DNA of 34,874 nucleotides from Gammaproteobacteria bacterium (GTDB lineage Bacteria; Pseudomonadota; Gammaproteobacteria; UBA6429; Thiohalophilaceae). Position 1 is the first letter of the stretch; each line of letters begins with the position of its first letter. The stretch covers positions 1 to 34,874 of the forward strand of contig JAHEIJ010000001.1 of assembly GCA_024639445.1 (NCBI GenBank), read 5' to 3'. Shown here in pieces: positions 25,274-33,988 of the stretch. The notes under the pieces are model-generated. The model made no database searches. It saw only the letters and a program-made list of their open reading frames with translations, and was not told the DNA's origin. The position numbers and the translations under genes are program-made.

Positions 25274-25312
25274 GACGAAACCTCACACATTAATTTGCAT
25301 GGAAATTGGTGA

Positions 25313-26029
25313 TTACATAGATAACAGGGTTTGCCAATTATCTATAATTAAAAATAACAAAACTAAAGTAACAAAAAATGCACCAAACCAATACCTTGAT
25401 TGTCTTTTTAACTTTCTAACCAGGGTATGCTCATAGTGGGTGCTGATAATAAACGGTATTCCTGGATAGGGGGCACGCGTAATACGGTCGAGTTTTCCCT
25501 TTAAATGTCCGTAACGTTTTACTACGGTTTCTATGCCGCTCTTTGTACTACTATAATTACGAATCTCGTCATCGATTTTGGGCCTGGGGTGAAGTGTATG
25601 TAGCCAACCCAGAATATAAATAGAGTCATCTATTCCTATCCAGGACAGAATGTACAAAGCACCTCCTTCCCGAATCTGTTTACTTTTTCTGGGGTGAACC
25701 TCGGCGCGCAAAGGATCTACAGCACATATGCCGGTTGAATCTGCCACATAAAATCGATCATAACTTTCTCTTGCATCAGTCACCACTCTGCCATTTTCCC
25801 GGCTATTGTATTCAGTCTCATATCGAAACCAGACGCAAGGGATTCCCAAATGTGGCACCAGTAGCGGTCTGTTATTCATATCCACCGTCCTGGCCTTGAT
25901 CTCTACCAGACCCTGCGCAGCTGCGCCAATCGGTGAGGTTGGCAGGTCTTCAAAGCGTCTGGCAATTTGTAATCGATAAAAGGCAATAAATAAAAGTGGC
26001 AACACGGCTAACAGGACCAGATACTCCAC
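25313..26029 (-). CDS. GIDE-domain membrane protein (MULAN-like, without RING)
   Basis: A 238-residue protein with one helix at each end (about residues 3-18 and 212-232) and a soluble domain between. That domain has the GIDE-type phrases PTSPIGAAAQGLVEIKA, GIPCVWFRYETEY, SYDRFYVADSTGICAVDP and a long helical segment after residue 120. In eukaryotes the domain occurs in the mitochondrial E3 ligase MUL1/MULAN before a RING finger. Bacterial proteins such as this lack the RING and have no known role. The ATG at 26029 lies 24 bases after the LEA2 lipoprotein stop, so they are probably co-transcribed. An envelope-related role is inferred only from membrane location and neighbours. Confidence 0.72.
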   Translation of the reverse strand: MEYLVLLAVLPLLFIAFYRLQIARRFEDLPTSPIGAAAQGLVEIKARTVDMNNRPLLVPHLGIPCVWFRYETEYNSRENGRVVTDARESYDRFYVADSTGICAVDPLRAEVHPRKSKQIREGGALYILSWIGIDDSIYILGWLHTLHPRPKIDDEIRNYSSTKSGIETVVKRYGHLKGKLDRITRAPYPGIPFIISTHYEHTLVRKLKRQSRYWFGAFFVTLVLLFLIIDNWQTLLSM

Positions 26030-26053
26030 TACCCACTTACTCCTGTAATAAGT

Positions 26054-26524
26054 TTACCTGGTCATCGGTGCCAGGGAAATTCGGCCTTCATTCTCGATCG
26101 GAATCCCTGAATATATGCCCCCAAGATCAAGATTGGCGGCAAATTTATACGTAAACGTATCGCGTGGTTGTCGCACCAGATCAGCAAACAGGCTGATACT
26201 GTTGATTAAATCAGCCGTGGCTGTCAATGTAATATCCCCCTCGCCATAGGCCTCGATCATAGGCAGATCATTTTCTACACCAGCCAATATTTGGCGTCCT
26301 TCAATACTTACTGTGTATGACATACCTTCAAGTACTATTGCCATACGGTTTGGATTGATTACATGCAGACCGATTTCAAAGCGCAGCGCCATGCCCTCCA
26401 AAGCCAACGCTCGAAAAGAAGTGACGCTGACTGTTGGTTCCTTAAAATCTTTTTGTAGACCTGCACAACTAACCAGTAATGCCACAGTGGAAATATAAAC
26501 GACATGCTTGTAAATGTTTATCAT
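26054..26524 (-). CDS. LEA type 2 family lipoprotein
   Basis: A 156-residue lipoprotein. The signal peptide ends with lipobox LVSC (C20), then a single LEA2/WHy-type beta-sandwich runs to the end. Typical phrases are LRFEIGLHVINPNRMAIVLEGMSYTVSIEGRQI and the TATADLIN strand. Such proteins in gammaproteobacteria are thought to be envelope or desiccation-stress related, without a defined biochemical role. The gene is 36 bases downstream of the DUF4405 gene and 24 bases upstream of the GIDE-domain gene on the same strand. Confidence 0.85.
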   Translation of the reverse strand: MINIYKHVVYISTVALLVSCAGLQKDFKEPTVSVTSFRALALEGMALRFEIGLHVINPNRMAIVLEGMSYTVSIEGRQILAGVENDLPMIEAYGEGDITLTATADLINSISLFADLVRQPRDTFTYKFAANLDLGGIYSGIPIENEGRISLAPMTR

Positions 26525-26560
26525 TGACTATCTATTTATCACTTGAAGCATAATGTTGTA

Positions 26561-27442
26561 TTAGCTATCCGGCTTATAGTCATTTACCAGAAGCATTTTC
26601 AGTACATCAATTGGGTTAATTTCGTACCTTTCAGCCGCCTGTTTTAACTTTTCGTCGCTTGCAACTTTGAATCCTTTTACAGATAAACGCTCCTCACAAT
26701 TCGTGATTCCAATCTGAACACTTTTACAGACGTCAGCCAGAGTTTTTCGTCCCAGGCCGGTTCCGGCGTAACGTGCCTCAACATCCTCTATTGTCATTCC
26801 GGATGCCGGGACAGGTTCTGATTTTTTCTCATACCGACTAATAACAGCATACACATCCATTGGCGTGACATTATTGGCAAGCGCAATTTTCTCCAGGGAA
26901 TCCTGCGGGCCAGTAAAGTCAAATCCCTCTCGCTGCAGTGCAGCCACGCCTTGCTCAAGATCCAGGCCCATACGGCGGGATATTCCGGCAAGAGACACTT
27001 CTTCCGCATGGCCGAAGGGCGGCTCCAGTTCCGGACTGGTCACCCAGCTATCCTTGAGGGTTTGATTTAAATCAAACACCCAACTTACCGGTGGAATATG
27101 GAAGATAGACATCACCACAATCACCACGGAAAACGTCATGGCGATCACAAATTCCTGTTTAAGCTGTAATTTACCTTTGACCCGATCAGCAAGAAATTTC
27201 TTGAACGGTTTCCAGTTAAAATAAAGATGGATAATACCGGTGAAAATAAATATCCCGCCGAACATCATGTGCACATCGCCCCATTGCTCTTTACCCAAGC
27301 CAAGCAATGACCAGTGGGTCCAGTAGGCAACCCGACCCTGTGGCACAACGTACAATACCAGGCCCGTGATCGTCAGAATCACGAAAGCCCAGGTCACGAT
27401 AAAAGCAGTCAGGGAACGACTCGACTGTTTATTTCTGAGCAT
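26561..27442 (-). CDS. DUF4405 membrane protein with a C-terminal helical domain
   Basis: A 293-residue protein. The membrane part has helices at about 12-33, 57-76 and 98-117, with histidines H58 and H72 in WGDVHMMFGG and GIIHLYFNW. These positions are typical of DUF4405, a family related to cytochrome b561-like heme proteins, so heme binding is possible but not shown. Residues 145-293 are soluble. They contain repeated units of the form 'GLDLEQGVAALQREGF' and 'GRKTLADVCKSVQIG', resembling tandem small helical modules. The ATG at 27442 lies 11 bases after the stop of the GcvR-like gene, implying one transcript. A respiratory or redox-sensing function is inference. Confidence 0.8.
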   Translation of the reverse strand: MLRNKQSSRSLTAFIVTWAFVILTITGLVLYVVPQGRVAYWTHWSLLGLGKEQWGDVHMMFGGIFIFTGIIHLYFNWKPFKKFLADRVKGKLQLKQEFVIAMTFSVVIVVMSIFHIPPVSWVFDLNQTLKDSWVTSPELEPPFGHAEEVSLAGISRRMGLDLEQGVAALQREGFDFTGPQDSLEKIALANNVTPMDVYAVISRYEKKSEPVPASGMTIEDVEARYAGTGLGRKTLADVCKSVQIGITNCEERLSVKGFKVASDEKLKQAAERYEINPIDVLKMLLVNDYKPDS

Positions 27443-27453
27443 TGGACTGCCAC

Positions 27454-27981
27454 TTAAACCATTGGAATTATCTTGGCGTCAAGATTGAGTGCGTCACAAC
27501 TACTGATAAATTCGTCCCGCAACCTGGCAATAGGCTCATCAGCCGGAATCTCAACCGTCAAATGCAGCGCAAACATAGGGGTACCCGTATGGGCCCCAGC
27601 ATAACGACTGGTATCAAGATCAACGATATTTATATTGCGGCTGGAGAAAAACCGGGCAATATCCTGAACAATCCCTAGCTGATCAATTGAGACCACTTCA
27701 ACCGCATAGGGGGCCAGATCTTGTGTGACAGGTTTCTTGCGGGTGAGTTTCACCTGCAATTTCATTCTGAGAGAACCTTCCAAATCCGGTATTTCATCAA
27801 TGAATTCATCAATCGAGTTACTCGTGCCACTCACCAGCATCAAAATCGCAAATTCACCCCCGAGCACACTCATACGACTATCTTCGATATTGAGTTGCAT
27901 ATTCCTGAGCACGTTGCTTAACTCATCGACAATACCCGGTCGATCCTCGCCCAAAGCGGTAATAACCAGTTCTACGGACAT
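27454..27981 (-). CDS. Tandem ACT-domain protein, GcvR-like
   Basis: A 175-residue soluble protein with two ACT domains. The first begins ELVITALGEDRPGIVDELSNVLRNMQLNIEDSRMS, the second YAVEVVSIDQLGIVQDIARFFSSRNINIVDL. The DRPGIV and QLGIV phrases are the ligand-binding turns. This is the architecture of the glycine cleavage repressor GcvR, which in E. coli binds glycine and inhibits GcvA. No GcvA-type regulator or gcv gene is in the window, so GcvR-like is safer than GcvR. The gene sits 28 bases from the AI-2E-family gene and 11 bases from the DUF4405 gene, an unusual setting. Confidence 0.85.
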   Translation of the reverse strand: MSVELVITALGEDRPGIVDELSNVLRNMQLNIEDSRMSVLGGEFAILMLVSGTSNSIDEFIDEIPDLEGSLRMKLQVKLTRKKPVTQDLAPYAVEVVSIDQLGIVQDIARFFSSRNINIVDLDTSRYAGAHTGTPMFALHLTVEIPADEPIARLRDEFISSCDALNLDAKIIPMV

Positions 27982-28009
27982 AACAGTTCACTCTATAATT
28001 AATAAATCT

Positions 28010-29110
28010 CTAATCACCAGTCTCAACATTTGATTCCTGAGTTTCTGATGCAGACTTCACCTCAGGTAATACATCCTTAAAGGCAACACCATATATTCCC
28101 CATATAGTAACGAATAAGGAAGCTATTATAGGCCCGATAAACAGTCCCACCACACCAAACATGAAAATACCACCAAGGGTGCTCAGGAAAATCATTAACT
28201 CATGGAGTTTGGTATCTTTCCCCACCAGTATCGGCCTGAGCAGATTATCCAGACTGCCTACCAGGACACCACAGAAAATAATCAGACCAATGCCAGCAGC
28301 CACCTGACCATTTGCAATCAGGATAATTGCGGCTGGTATCCAAACCAACGCCGAGCCAACACTGGGAATAATCGACAACACCGCCATGATTGCGCCCCAG
28401 AATACAGCATTGGGTATGCCTACCACGAAGAAAGCCAAACCGGCCAGGGCACCCTGCAAGAAACCGATGATAAAAGTGCCTTTCAAAGTTGCCCGTGTGA
28501 CCGAGGTGAACTTTTCGAGCATACGATTTTCATCATCACTATCCAAAGGAAGGTAATACAGTGCCTTTTTCATGAACCTGTCTCCATCCAGGAAAAAGAA
28601 AAACATGCTGTACAACATCACAAACCCCATGAAAACAAAATGCATGGTACCGAGGGTAGCAGCTGACAACCCATCAACCAGAAACTTGCTAATGGCGCCA
28701 ACAGACTGTCCTGCTTTTTGAATGATCGTTTCCTGATACGGCAGGATGTGTTTATAAAATGGAAGGGATTGCAGATACTCAGTGATCGCGCCCTTGTCTG
28801 ACAAGGTTTCCTTGACCCAGGGGGTCACCGACTGACCGACTTCGATTGCCTGTCCAACGACAATGCCGATTAGCAGTAACGTCGGTATCAATACAATAAA
28901 GAAAAGCAGTATCAGCGTGACCATCGAAGCCAGGTGACGCCGACCACCAAATAACTTAGCCAGGTAGAGGTATACAGGACGGGCCATGGCACTGAACAAC
29001 CCGGCCAGAAACAGGGTCATCAGAAACACCTCAATCATGGATAGAAAGAGCGCGGAAATAAACAACAGCAGTAGTAGCAGTGTAGATTTATTGACAACTT
29101 CCTGATTCAT
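28010..29110 (-). CDS. AI-2E family (PF01594) membrane transporter
   Basis: A 366-residue inner-membrane protein with about eight helices: a pair at residues 10-45, one at 60-85, then a cluster from about 150 to 345. The conserved family region GALAGLAFFVVGIPNAVFWGAIMAVLSIIPSVGSALVW is present. Members include the TqsA autoinducer exporter and sodium/proton antiporters, so the substrate cannot be assigned. The ATG at 29110 has AGGA seven bases upstream; the GTG directly before it would also be in frame. It is the first gene of the six-gene minus-strand run ending at 24971. Confidence 0.88.
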   Translation of the reverse strand: MNQEVVNKSTLLLLLLFISALFLSMIEVFLMTLFLAGLFSAMARPVYLYLAKLFGGRRHLASMVTLILLFFIVLIPTLLLIGIVVGQAIEVGQSVTPWVKETLSDKGAITEYLQSLPFYKHILPYQETIIQKAGQSVGAISKFLVDGLSAATLGTMHFVFMGFVMLYSMFFFFLDGDRFMKKALYYLPLDSDDENRMLEKFTSVTRATLKGTFIIGFLQGALAGLAFFVVGIPNAVFWGAIMAVLSIIPSVGSALVWIPAAIILIANGQVAAGIGLIIFCGVLVGSLDNLLRPILVGKDTKLHELMIFLSTLGGIFMFGVVGLFIGPIIASLFVTIWGIYGVAFKDVLPEVKSASETQESNVETGD

Positions 29111-29164
29111 CACCTGGTCCTTTTTATTGTTTTAATTGGATTTGCTCTGTGGCAAGCGGCATGG

Positions 29165-29184
29165 ACCACGACGGGAATCGTGGT
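29165..29184. other. Perfect 7-bp hairpin upstream of the AI-2E-family gene
   Basis: ACCACGA and TCGTGGT flank CGGGAA, 55 bases before the AI-2E-family start. No T-run follows on either strand. It may be a leader hairpin or an operator; alternatively it ends the transcript of the gene at 29338. Confidence 0.35.
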
Positions 29185-29337
29185 TAAAGGTTGTTCATGC
29201 TGTATTGTTTTAGTTTTCATTGGGAGGCTAAAGAATACTTCCCTCACTTATTAAAAACAATCGCTGTTCATACACTATACATTTTATAAGTTGTTGTTTT
29301 AATGAGAATTATATACCAAAATACAATATAGATTGGT

Positions 29338-30246
29338 TTACTGTAAATATTTCACTTCTGCCACCACGGCAAAATGATCTGAAATTACATCCGGCAGCAC
29401 GCGATAGCTCACAAAATCCAACTCGCTGGATATTAGAATCCAGTCAAGTCGGCGTTCTTTTGATACATAGGTATACATATTATCAGCCCCCGGTTTATAT
29501 ACCTTAAAGCCTGCTCTTTCAGCCAAATCTTTAACAACGGATGCCTCTGAGAACCAGTTACTATTAAAGTCTCCCAGGATTATCATTGGATTCTTTCGAT
29601 TTGATAATGCCTTTGCCATCTCATCTATTTGCTGTTGCCGCACGCTACGTCTTGAAAAATCCAGATGGACAGAAACAATATCGATGTATACCTTATTAGA
29701 GGAGTTAGGTTTTGGCTTCCAGGTAACCCGGCTGAGCAGAAACCCTTTATTAAGCGTTGGCGGGGACGGCTTAAAGGTATGTTCTATTGTTTTGGATATC
29801 GGCAAACGGGATAAAATCGCTGTACCATAAGTAAACATCCTGCTTGTTGCATGATTGGCCCGATAATACCAGGGGTAAGTTGCTTGTTTAGCAATCGATG
29901 CCACATGGTCAAAACTACCACTCCAGCCTGACGGCCCGTCCGCCTCCTGCAAAGCAACAATCTCAGCGTCTTCTTTTGTCAGTACATTCGCGATATCTGT
30001 TAGATTGGCTTCAATCGTCTCTTTACTCAAGAACAATTGATTAGTCCCGTCCTTTCTTCCATGCGCAACATTCAAGGTTAAAACCCTTAACGTGTCAGTC
30101 TTGTTATGCACCGGCTTATTGGGAATGTTCTGATCGCTTGGTAAATAGCCCGATTCAGCTTCTGTCTTCATCTGTACGCTGAATCCCGAACAGGACACCA
30201 ATAAAGGCAAGACATAAAAAATTAATGAACGCCGACTAAAAGACAT
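29338..30246 (-). CDS. Endonuclease/exonuclease/phosphatase-fold lipoprotein
   Basis: A 302-residue exported enzyme-like protein. From the chosen start a signal peptide ends in lipobox LVSC (C19), so it is probably anchored in the envelope. The EEP catalytic motifs follow in order: LTLNVAHGR, VALQEAD, GTAILSRLPI, VSVHLDFSRR, ILGDFNSNW, RLDWILIS and SDHFAVVAEV. All expected Asn, Glu, Asp and His residues are present, so it should be an active metal-dependent phosphodiesterase or phosphatase. Possible substrates are nucleic acid, phospholipid or inositol phosphate. The frame is open 18 codons further upstream, but MSFSRRSLIF at 30246 gives a proper signal peptide. No strong ribosome site is visible. 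Confidence 0.85.
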   Translation of the reverse strand: MSFSRRSLIFYVLPLLVSCSGFSVQMKTEAESGYLPSDQNIPNKPVHNKTDTLRVLTLNVAHGRKDGTNQLFLSKETIEANLTDIANVLTKEDAEIVALQEADGPSGWSGSFDHVASIAKQATYPWYYRANHATSRMFTYGTAILSRLPISKTIEHTFKPSPPTLNKGFLLSRVTWKPKPNSSNKVYIDIVSVHLDFSRRSVRQQQIDEMAKALSNRKNPMIILGDFNSNWFSEASVVKDLAERAGFKVYKPGADNMYTYVSKERRLDWILISSELDFVSYRVLPDVISDHFAVVAEVKYLQ

Positions 30247-30440
30247 TATTTTGATATAGATCAATTGAGTGAATGAGTTAACAGTTTTGCAATATTTCAA
30301 TATAAATTAACCAGTACATAGAATCCCGACGTTTAACTTGATAACACTAATATTCGAAAAAGAATACCTGATCACATAACGCAGTAATGCTTATAAGTAC
30401 AATTCAACTATCTTTGATACAGATAATATTACGCTAAAAA

Positions 30441-30459
30441 CTATAGTAAACAACTATAG
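30441..30459. promoter_or_regulatory. Inverted repeat upstream of the multiheme cytochrome gene
   Basis: CTATAGT and ACTATAG flank AAACA, about 80 bases before the cytochrome start. It follows an AT-rich stretch with ATAATATT that could be a -10 element. An operator for a dyad-binding regulator is the natural reading, regulator unknown. Confidence 0.4.
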
Positions 30460-30539
30460 AATTATAAAAATATATCCCGGTTTTATCACCAGGCGGATTG
30501 GGCATGGATGATCAACACAAAACCAAAAGGAGGGACTAC

Positions 30540-32084
30540 ATGAATAAGCAAATACGGCTGTATATAGCCCTGTGTATTTTTAGCTTCTCACTATTTTTAA
30601 CCGGCGTCAGCCAGGCTGAGGCCCCTCACGCCAACCTGAGCTATCAGGACTATCCGGCCAACTGCCTGGAATGTCACACGGATCAGGCCAACGAGGTCCA
30701 CGCCTCGACCCACTATAAATGGTTGGGAGAGGCCCCCGACATGACCAATGGCACATCCATACCGCAGGGGAAACTGACCAACGCGGTCAACAGTTACTGT
30801 ATTAACATTGAAGGTAACTGGCCGGTGTGTGGTTCCTGTCATGCGGGACGCGGTAAACGCCCGGATGACCCCACCGCAGGCCTTGAGAATATTGACTGCC
30901 TTGTCTGTCATAACACCGAATATGCCTCCGCGCGCACTCGCCTTCCGGACGGATCGATGGGGGTAGCCACTCCTAGCGATAGCATGGTCCGTAATATTCA
31001 TGAACCCACCCGGGCTAATTGCCTACAGTGCCATGCCAAAGCCGGGGGTGGTGATGGGGTGAAACGCGGGGACCTGTCCCTGGCGCTTATTGATAATGCG
31101 GATGAACACTTCGATTATCACATGAACACGCGGGAAGCCAATCTGAGCTGTCAGGATTGTCACACATTCAAGAACCACCTGGTCATCGGCAAGGGCTCCG
31201 ATATCCGTCCTACGGATGATCCAAGTCGCGGTTCTGAAGTCGCTTGTACCACTTGTCATTCACGTAGCGACATTGAACATCACCATCCCAACGATGTCGT
31301 TACCCATATGGACCATGTGGCCTGTCAAACCTGTCATATTCCGACATATGCAAAACACCCCACCGAGACACATCGTGATTGGTTAACGCATCACGACGGT
31401 ACCGATGCCACCACCTGTACGGCAGAGAATCCCTGCCCGGGCCATCCGCATACGGAAAAGGCAAGCTATCTCGTCCCCGAGTACAAATGGTGGAACCGTC
31501 AAAGCGATAATTATCTACTGGGTGATGACGCCTCACGCACCTATGATACTGACAAGGATACTTATCCGACTTCACGCCCCGTGGGCGATGTCACAGATGG
31601 CAAGCTGTATCCGTTTAAGTATAAAACCGCATACCAGCCCATAACCGACGACGGGAGTAACCAACTCATTGCCATGGATACCTATGAGTACCTCAAAGGT
31701 TCCGGCAACGTGACCACCTCGGTTAAGAACGGTCTGGAAAACATGGGTCATCCCCGCGATACGGCTTACAGGTGGATCACCACCGATACCTATCAGCTGA
31801 TCAATCATGGCATCGATGAGCATGACATACTGCGCTGCAATGACTGTCACGGGAACACCAGTCGTATGGATCTGCAAGGTGAACTTGGGTATGAACTAAA
31901 GGGAACCCTGATGCAGGTGTGCACCGCTTGTCATGACAGGGAGGACGTGTCTAAATTCCAGAGGGAACCGGAAAAATACGCCTTCAACCCGGTACATAAC
32001 AAGCATGTAGATGGCAAGGATCTTGATTGCTCCAACTGCCATAACTTCAGTCGGCCGGAGCGAAACTTGGAAATGCCTCGCTAA
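30540..32084 (+). CDS. Ten-heme cytochrome c related to octaheme tetrathionate reductase
   Basis: A 514-residue periplasmic multiheme cytochrome. A signal peptide (cleaving near SQA-EA) is followed by ten CxxCH motifs: CLECH, CGSCH, CLVCH, CLQCH, CQDCH, CTTCH, CQTCH, CNDCH, CTACH and CSNCH. The first seven are embedded in phrases typical of the octaheme tetrathionate reductase (Otr) family: YCINIEGNWPVCGSCHAG, GGGDGVKRGDL and ACQTCHIPTYAKHP. Otr proteins have eight hemes; here the C-terminal third carries three motifs, giving ten. Otr can reduce tetrathionate, nitrite and hydroxylamine in vitro, so the substrate here is open. The ATG at 30540 has AAAGGAGG at good spacing; the upstream in-frame ATGs do not. 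The gene is monocistronic, ending at a strong terminator. Confidence 0.9.
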   Translation: MNKQIRLYIALCIFSFSLFLTGVSQAEAPHANLSYQDYPANCLECHTDQANEVHASTHYKWLGEAPDMTNGTSIPQGKLTNAVNSYCINIEGNWPVCGSCHAGRGKRPDDPTAGLENIDCLVCHNTEYASARTRLPDGSMGVATPSDSMVRNIHEPTRANCLQCHAKAGGGDGVKRGDLSLALIDNADEHFDYHMNTREANLSCQDCHTFKNHLVIGKGSDIRPTDDPSRGSEVACTTCHSRSDIEHHHPNDVVTHMDHVACQTCHIPTYAKHPTETHRDWLTHHDGTDATTCTAENPCPGHPHTEKASYLVPEYKWWNRQSDNYLLGDDASRTYDTDKDTYPTSRPVGDVTDGKLYPFKYKTAYQPITDDGSNQLIAMDTYEYLKGSGNVTTSVKNGLENMGHPRDTAYRWITTDTYQLINHGIDEHDILRCNDCHGNTSRMDLQGELGYELKGTLMQVCTACHDREDVSKFQREPEKYAFNPVHNKHVDGKDLDCSNCHNFSRPERNLEMPR

Positions 32085-32103
32085 GGCTATGCTGTACAAC
32101 AAC

Positions 32104-32136
32104 AAGGGCCACCTGACGGTGGCCCTTAATTTTTTT
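32104..32136 (+). terminator. Rho-independent terminator of the multiheme cytochrome gene
   Basis: Perfect 10-bp stem (AAGGGCCACC at 32104-32113 with its complement at 32118-32127), a TGAC loop and then AATTTTTTT. It starts 20 bases after the stop codon. Confidence 0.95.
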
Positions 32137-32201
32137 AAACCATTCTCCAGTGCCACTCCGTTGCGTCTGACCCAGTCAGGTGGAGAATTAATTAGCTAAA
32201 T

Positions 32202-32765
32202 CTAGACTGTGAGTACTGCTTTCACTTGTCGGCTCACGTTGTCCTCGTCTTTCCATTTCATGGAGACGGGAAAATCACATATCTTGCCGTACGCCATGGT
32301 CAATACCGCCGGTATTTCGACAGCCCTGCCAGGTTGAATCTCGGCAATCGGCAGAACATTTTCCTCATCCAGGACCGAGAGCCGGGGATGTATCGCTGAC
32401 CCGCTCTTCACCTCGGCCGAATCGACGCCAGTCCCCAGATCGTCAGCATTAAAGATATGCTCTGGCGCATCAATGAACAGATGAATTTGCATTGCCGCCA
32501 ACCGGCCGGTATTACTCAAAACCAGGGCGACGTGGTCATGCTCATCCTTGTTCGCTGAAATTTCCAGGGCTACGGCTTGCCGTTCATCCTGCTCCTCTAG
32601 CTCCCGCTCCTCGAAGCGGATGACCGTGCCCGCCGGCGTTATATTACCTTGCCGCATCGCAAGACCAGCCCGTCGGAAAGCCAGACTGGCAAGTATCAAC
32701 GCAATTACTGATATGCCAAGTAATCCCCATTCAAAAGGAGAAATCGTGCTAATAAATTCATTCAT
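32202..32765 (-). CDS. Uncharacterised single-TM membrane protein
   Basis: A 187-residue protein with one N-terminal helix (about residues 12-30) and a beta-rich soluble domain of about 150 residues. That domain contains ALEISANKDEHDHVALVLSNTGRLAA and AVEIPAVLTMAYGKICDFPVSMKW. It looks like an immunoglobulin-like sandwich, but I recognise no named family. The ATG at 32765 was preferred to the adjacent GTG. It is downstream of the YajD gene on the same strand with a 59-base gap and convergent with the cytochrome gene. Function unknown. Confidence 0.65.
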   Translation of the reverse strand: MNEFISTISPFEWGLLGISVIALILASLAFRRAGLAMRQGNITPAGTVIRFEERELEEQDERQAVALEISANKDEHDHVALVLSNTGRLAAMQIHLFIDAPEHIFNADDLGTGVDSAEVKSGSAIHPRLSVLDEENVLPIAEIQPGRAVEIPAVLTMAYGKICDFPVSMKWKDEDNVSRQVKAVLTV

Positions 32766-32824
32766 CACGCCACCACAACAAATTAATACTTCATAAGAAA
32801 GAGCTCTAGCCTTTTAACTCCAGT

Positions 32825-33235
32825 TTATTCCTGCTCTTTGTCATCCTTGCCCTGCTCCAGCATATCGGACAACCCGGCGAACGGGTTGAATTTCGCTGTC
32901 TGACTTGGCTTGGGAGCAAGCCCGGTATAACCACGTATTTGATCAACGTGCCGTTGATGCTCGTTATCGTGGCAGTATAAACAAAGATTCTCCCAATTAC
33001 TGCCATCAGGCGGATTGTTATCATGGTTATGGTCCTTGTGGTGGACCGTTAACTCATGCAGGTTTTTACGCGTGAACTCGCGTCCACAACGGCCACAAAT
33101 CCAGGGATGAATACGCAGAGATTGTTCACGATAACCGGTCAGGCGCTTTTCAGCATCGCGCCGGGCCTCGGCTACCACACTTTCCAGTTTGGCTTTGTCA
33201 ATAGACTTTCCCGCAGGACGATTTTGCTTAGGCAT
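32825..33235 (-). CDS. yajD: YajD family HNH nuclease
   Basis: A 136-residue cytoplasmic HNH-fold protein. Two zinc-knuckle pairs, CGRC (C47, C50) and CLYC (C85, C88), frame the HNH core ELTVHHKDHNHDNNP (H65, H66, H69), which leads to the final histidine of the motif (H93, in NEHQRHVD). Length, motif order and the basic N-terminus match E. coli YajD, whose biological target is unknown. The C-terminal 35 residues are variable and charged. The start at 33235 is the only ATG before the conserved region. Confidence 0.9.
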   Translation of the reverse strand: MPKQNRPAGKSIDKAKLESVVAEARRDAEKRLTGYREQSLRIHPWICGRCGREFTRKNLHELTVHHKDHNHDNNPPDGSNWENLCLYCHDNEHQRHVDQIRGYTGLAPKPSQTAKFNPFAGLSDMLEQGKDDKEQE

Positions 33236-33382
33236 TTGCTAATCCATCTGAATAAGTACTTCCGCTACTCACAAAATTGTAGTTCAACTGCGATACCATA
33301 ATTGCCAACCGGTTCTCGATTTTGACCGTCTATATTAAGCAATAAAAACAAGTGCTTATATCTTTTAATTGTATATGTTTGC

Positions 33383-33871
33383 TTAAAATTTGATCTCCTC
33401 TTCTTTCCGAGCATCCTGTTTGGCTTCATCGCCACAGTCCCACGAATCATGATCGCTCTTCTCGCCTGGCTTTAATTTCCGTAATAAAGCACCGTCGACC
33501 TTCATGAACCAGTCATTATTTTCCTGATAGGGTAATGTTTCTATCTTGAAATCAAGATTGATGCTGAGAAAAAAGTTTACGTTAATCACTAATTCCTTGT
33601 CTGTAAGTTTGATTATTCTTGCGTCAGGCACAATAGTATTTTTATGACCATTCATTCGCTTGATGCATCTTTTATATGAAACCGTGCTGTCTTTATAAAA
33701 TGCCAACAGCATATTATCATTTTTGACATTATTGCCGTATTCATCGTACTTATATACCCACACCCCAAAAAATTCTTCCTTTTCTTTTGGAATCTGTATT
33801 GGCTCTTTCCGGCTGCATGCCGTACAAGTGAGAATTAATAATAAAATAAATAACTTCTTGGTTGATAGCAT
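33383..33871 (-). CDS. Uncharacterised lipoprotein
   Basis: A 162-residue exported protein. The signal peptide MLSTKKLFILLLILTCTAC ends at a probable lipobox cysteine (C19), although Cys at the -3 position is not ideal. The mature part is beta-rich with FFGVWVYKYDEYG near its start, reminiscent of small lipocalin-like or META-like lipoproteins. It ends in a charged tail (KQDARKEEEIKF). The open frame extends 14 codons upstream to 33913, but the later start gives the signal peptide and is preferred. No family assigned. Unusually AT-rich compared with the flanking yajD and xdhC-like genes. Confidence 0.65.
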   Translation of the reverse strand: MLSTKKLFILLLILTCTACSRKEPIQIPKEKEEFFGVWVYKYDEYGNNVKNDNMLLAFYKDSTVSYKRCIKRMNGHKNTIVPDARIIKLTDKELVINVNFFLSINLDFKIETLPYQENNDWFMKVDGALLRKLKPGEKSDHDSWDCGDEAKQDARKEEEIKF

Positions 33872-33988
33872 AAAACACTCTGTTGGTGGCCTGGTGACAT
33901 TCACATGAGGCACAACTACCGTCTAATTGTTGTGTTATATATCTAGTGTGGCCTGAGAAACACCACCTGACAATTCCAAAGCCAATCT

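Noticed and set aside
28202..28666. 154-codon plus-strand frame inside the AI-2E-family gene
   Set aside because: Antisense shadow with unnatural composition (rich in His, Gln, Asn).
30405..30435. FNR-type site TTGATACAGATAAT upstream of the multiheme cytochrome
   Set aside because: Only the left half-site TTGAT is intact; the right half matches poorly, so it was not called.
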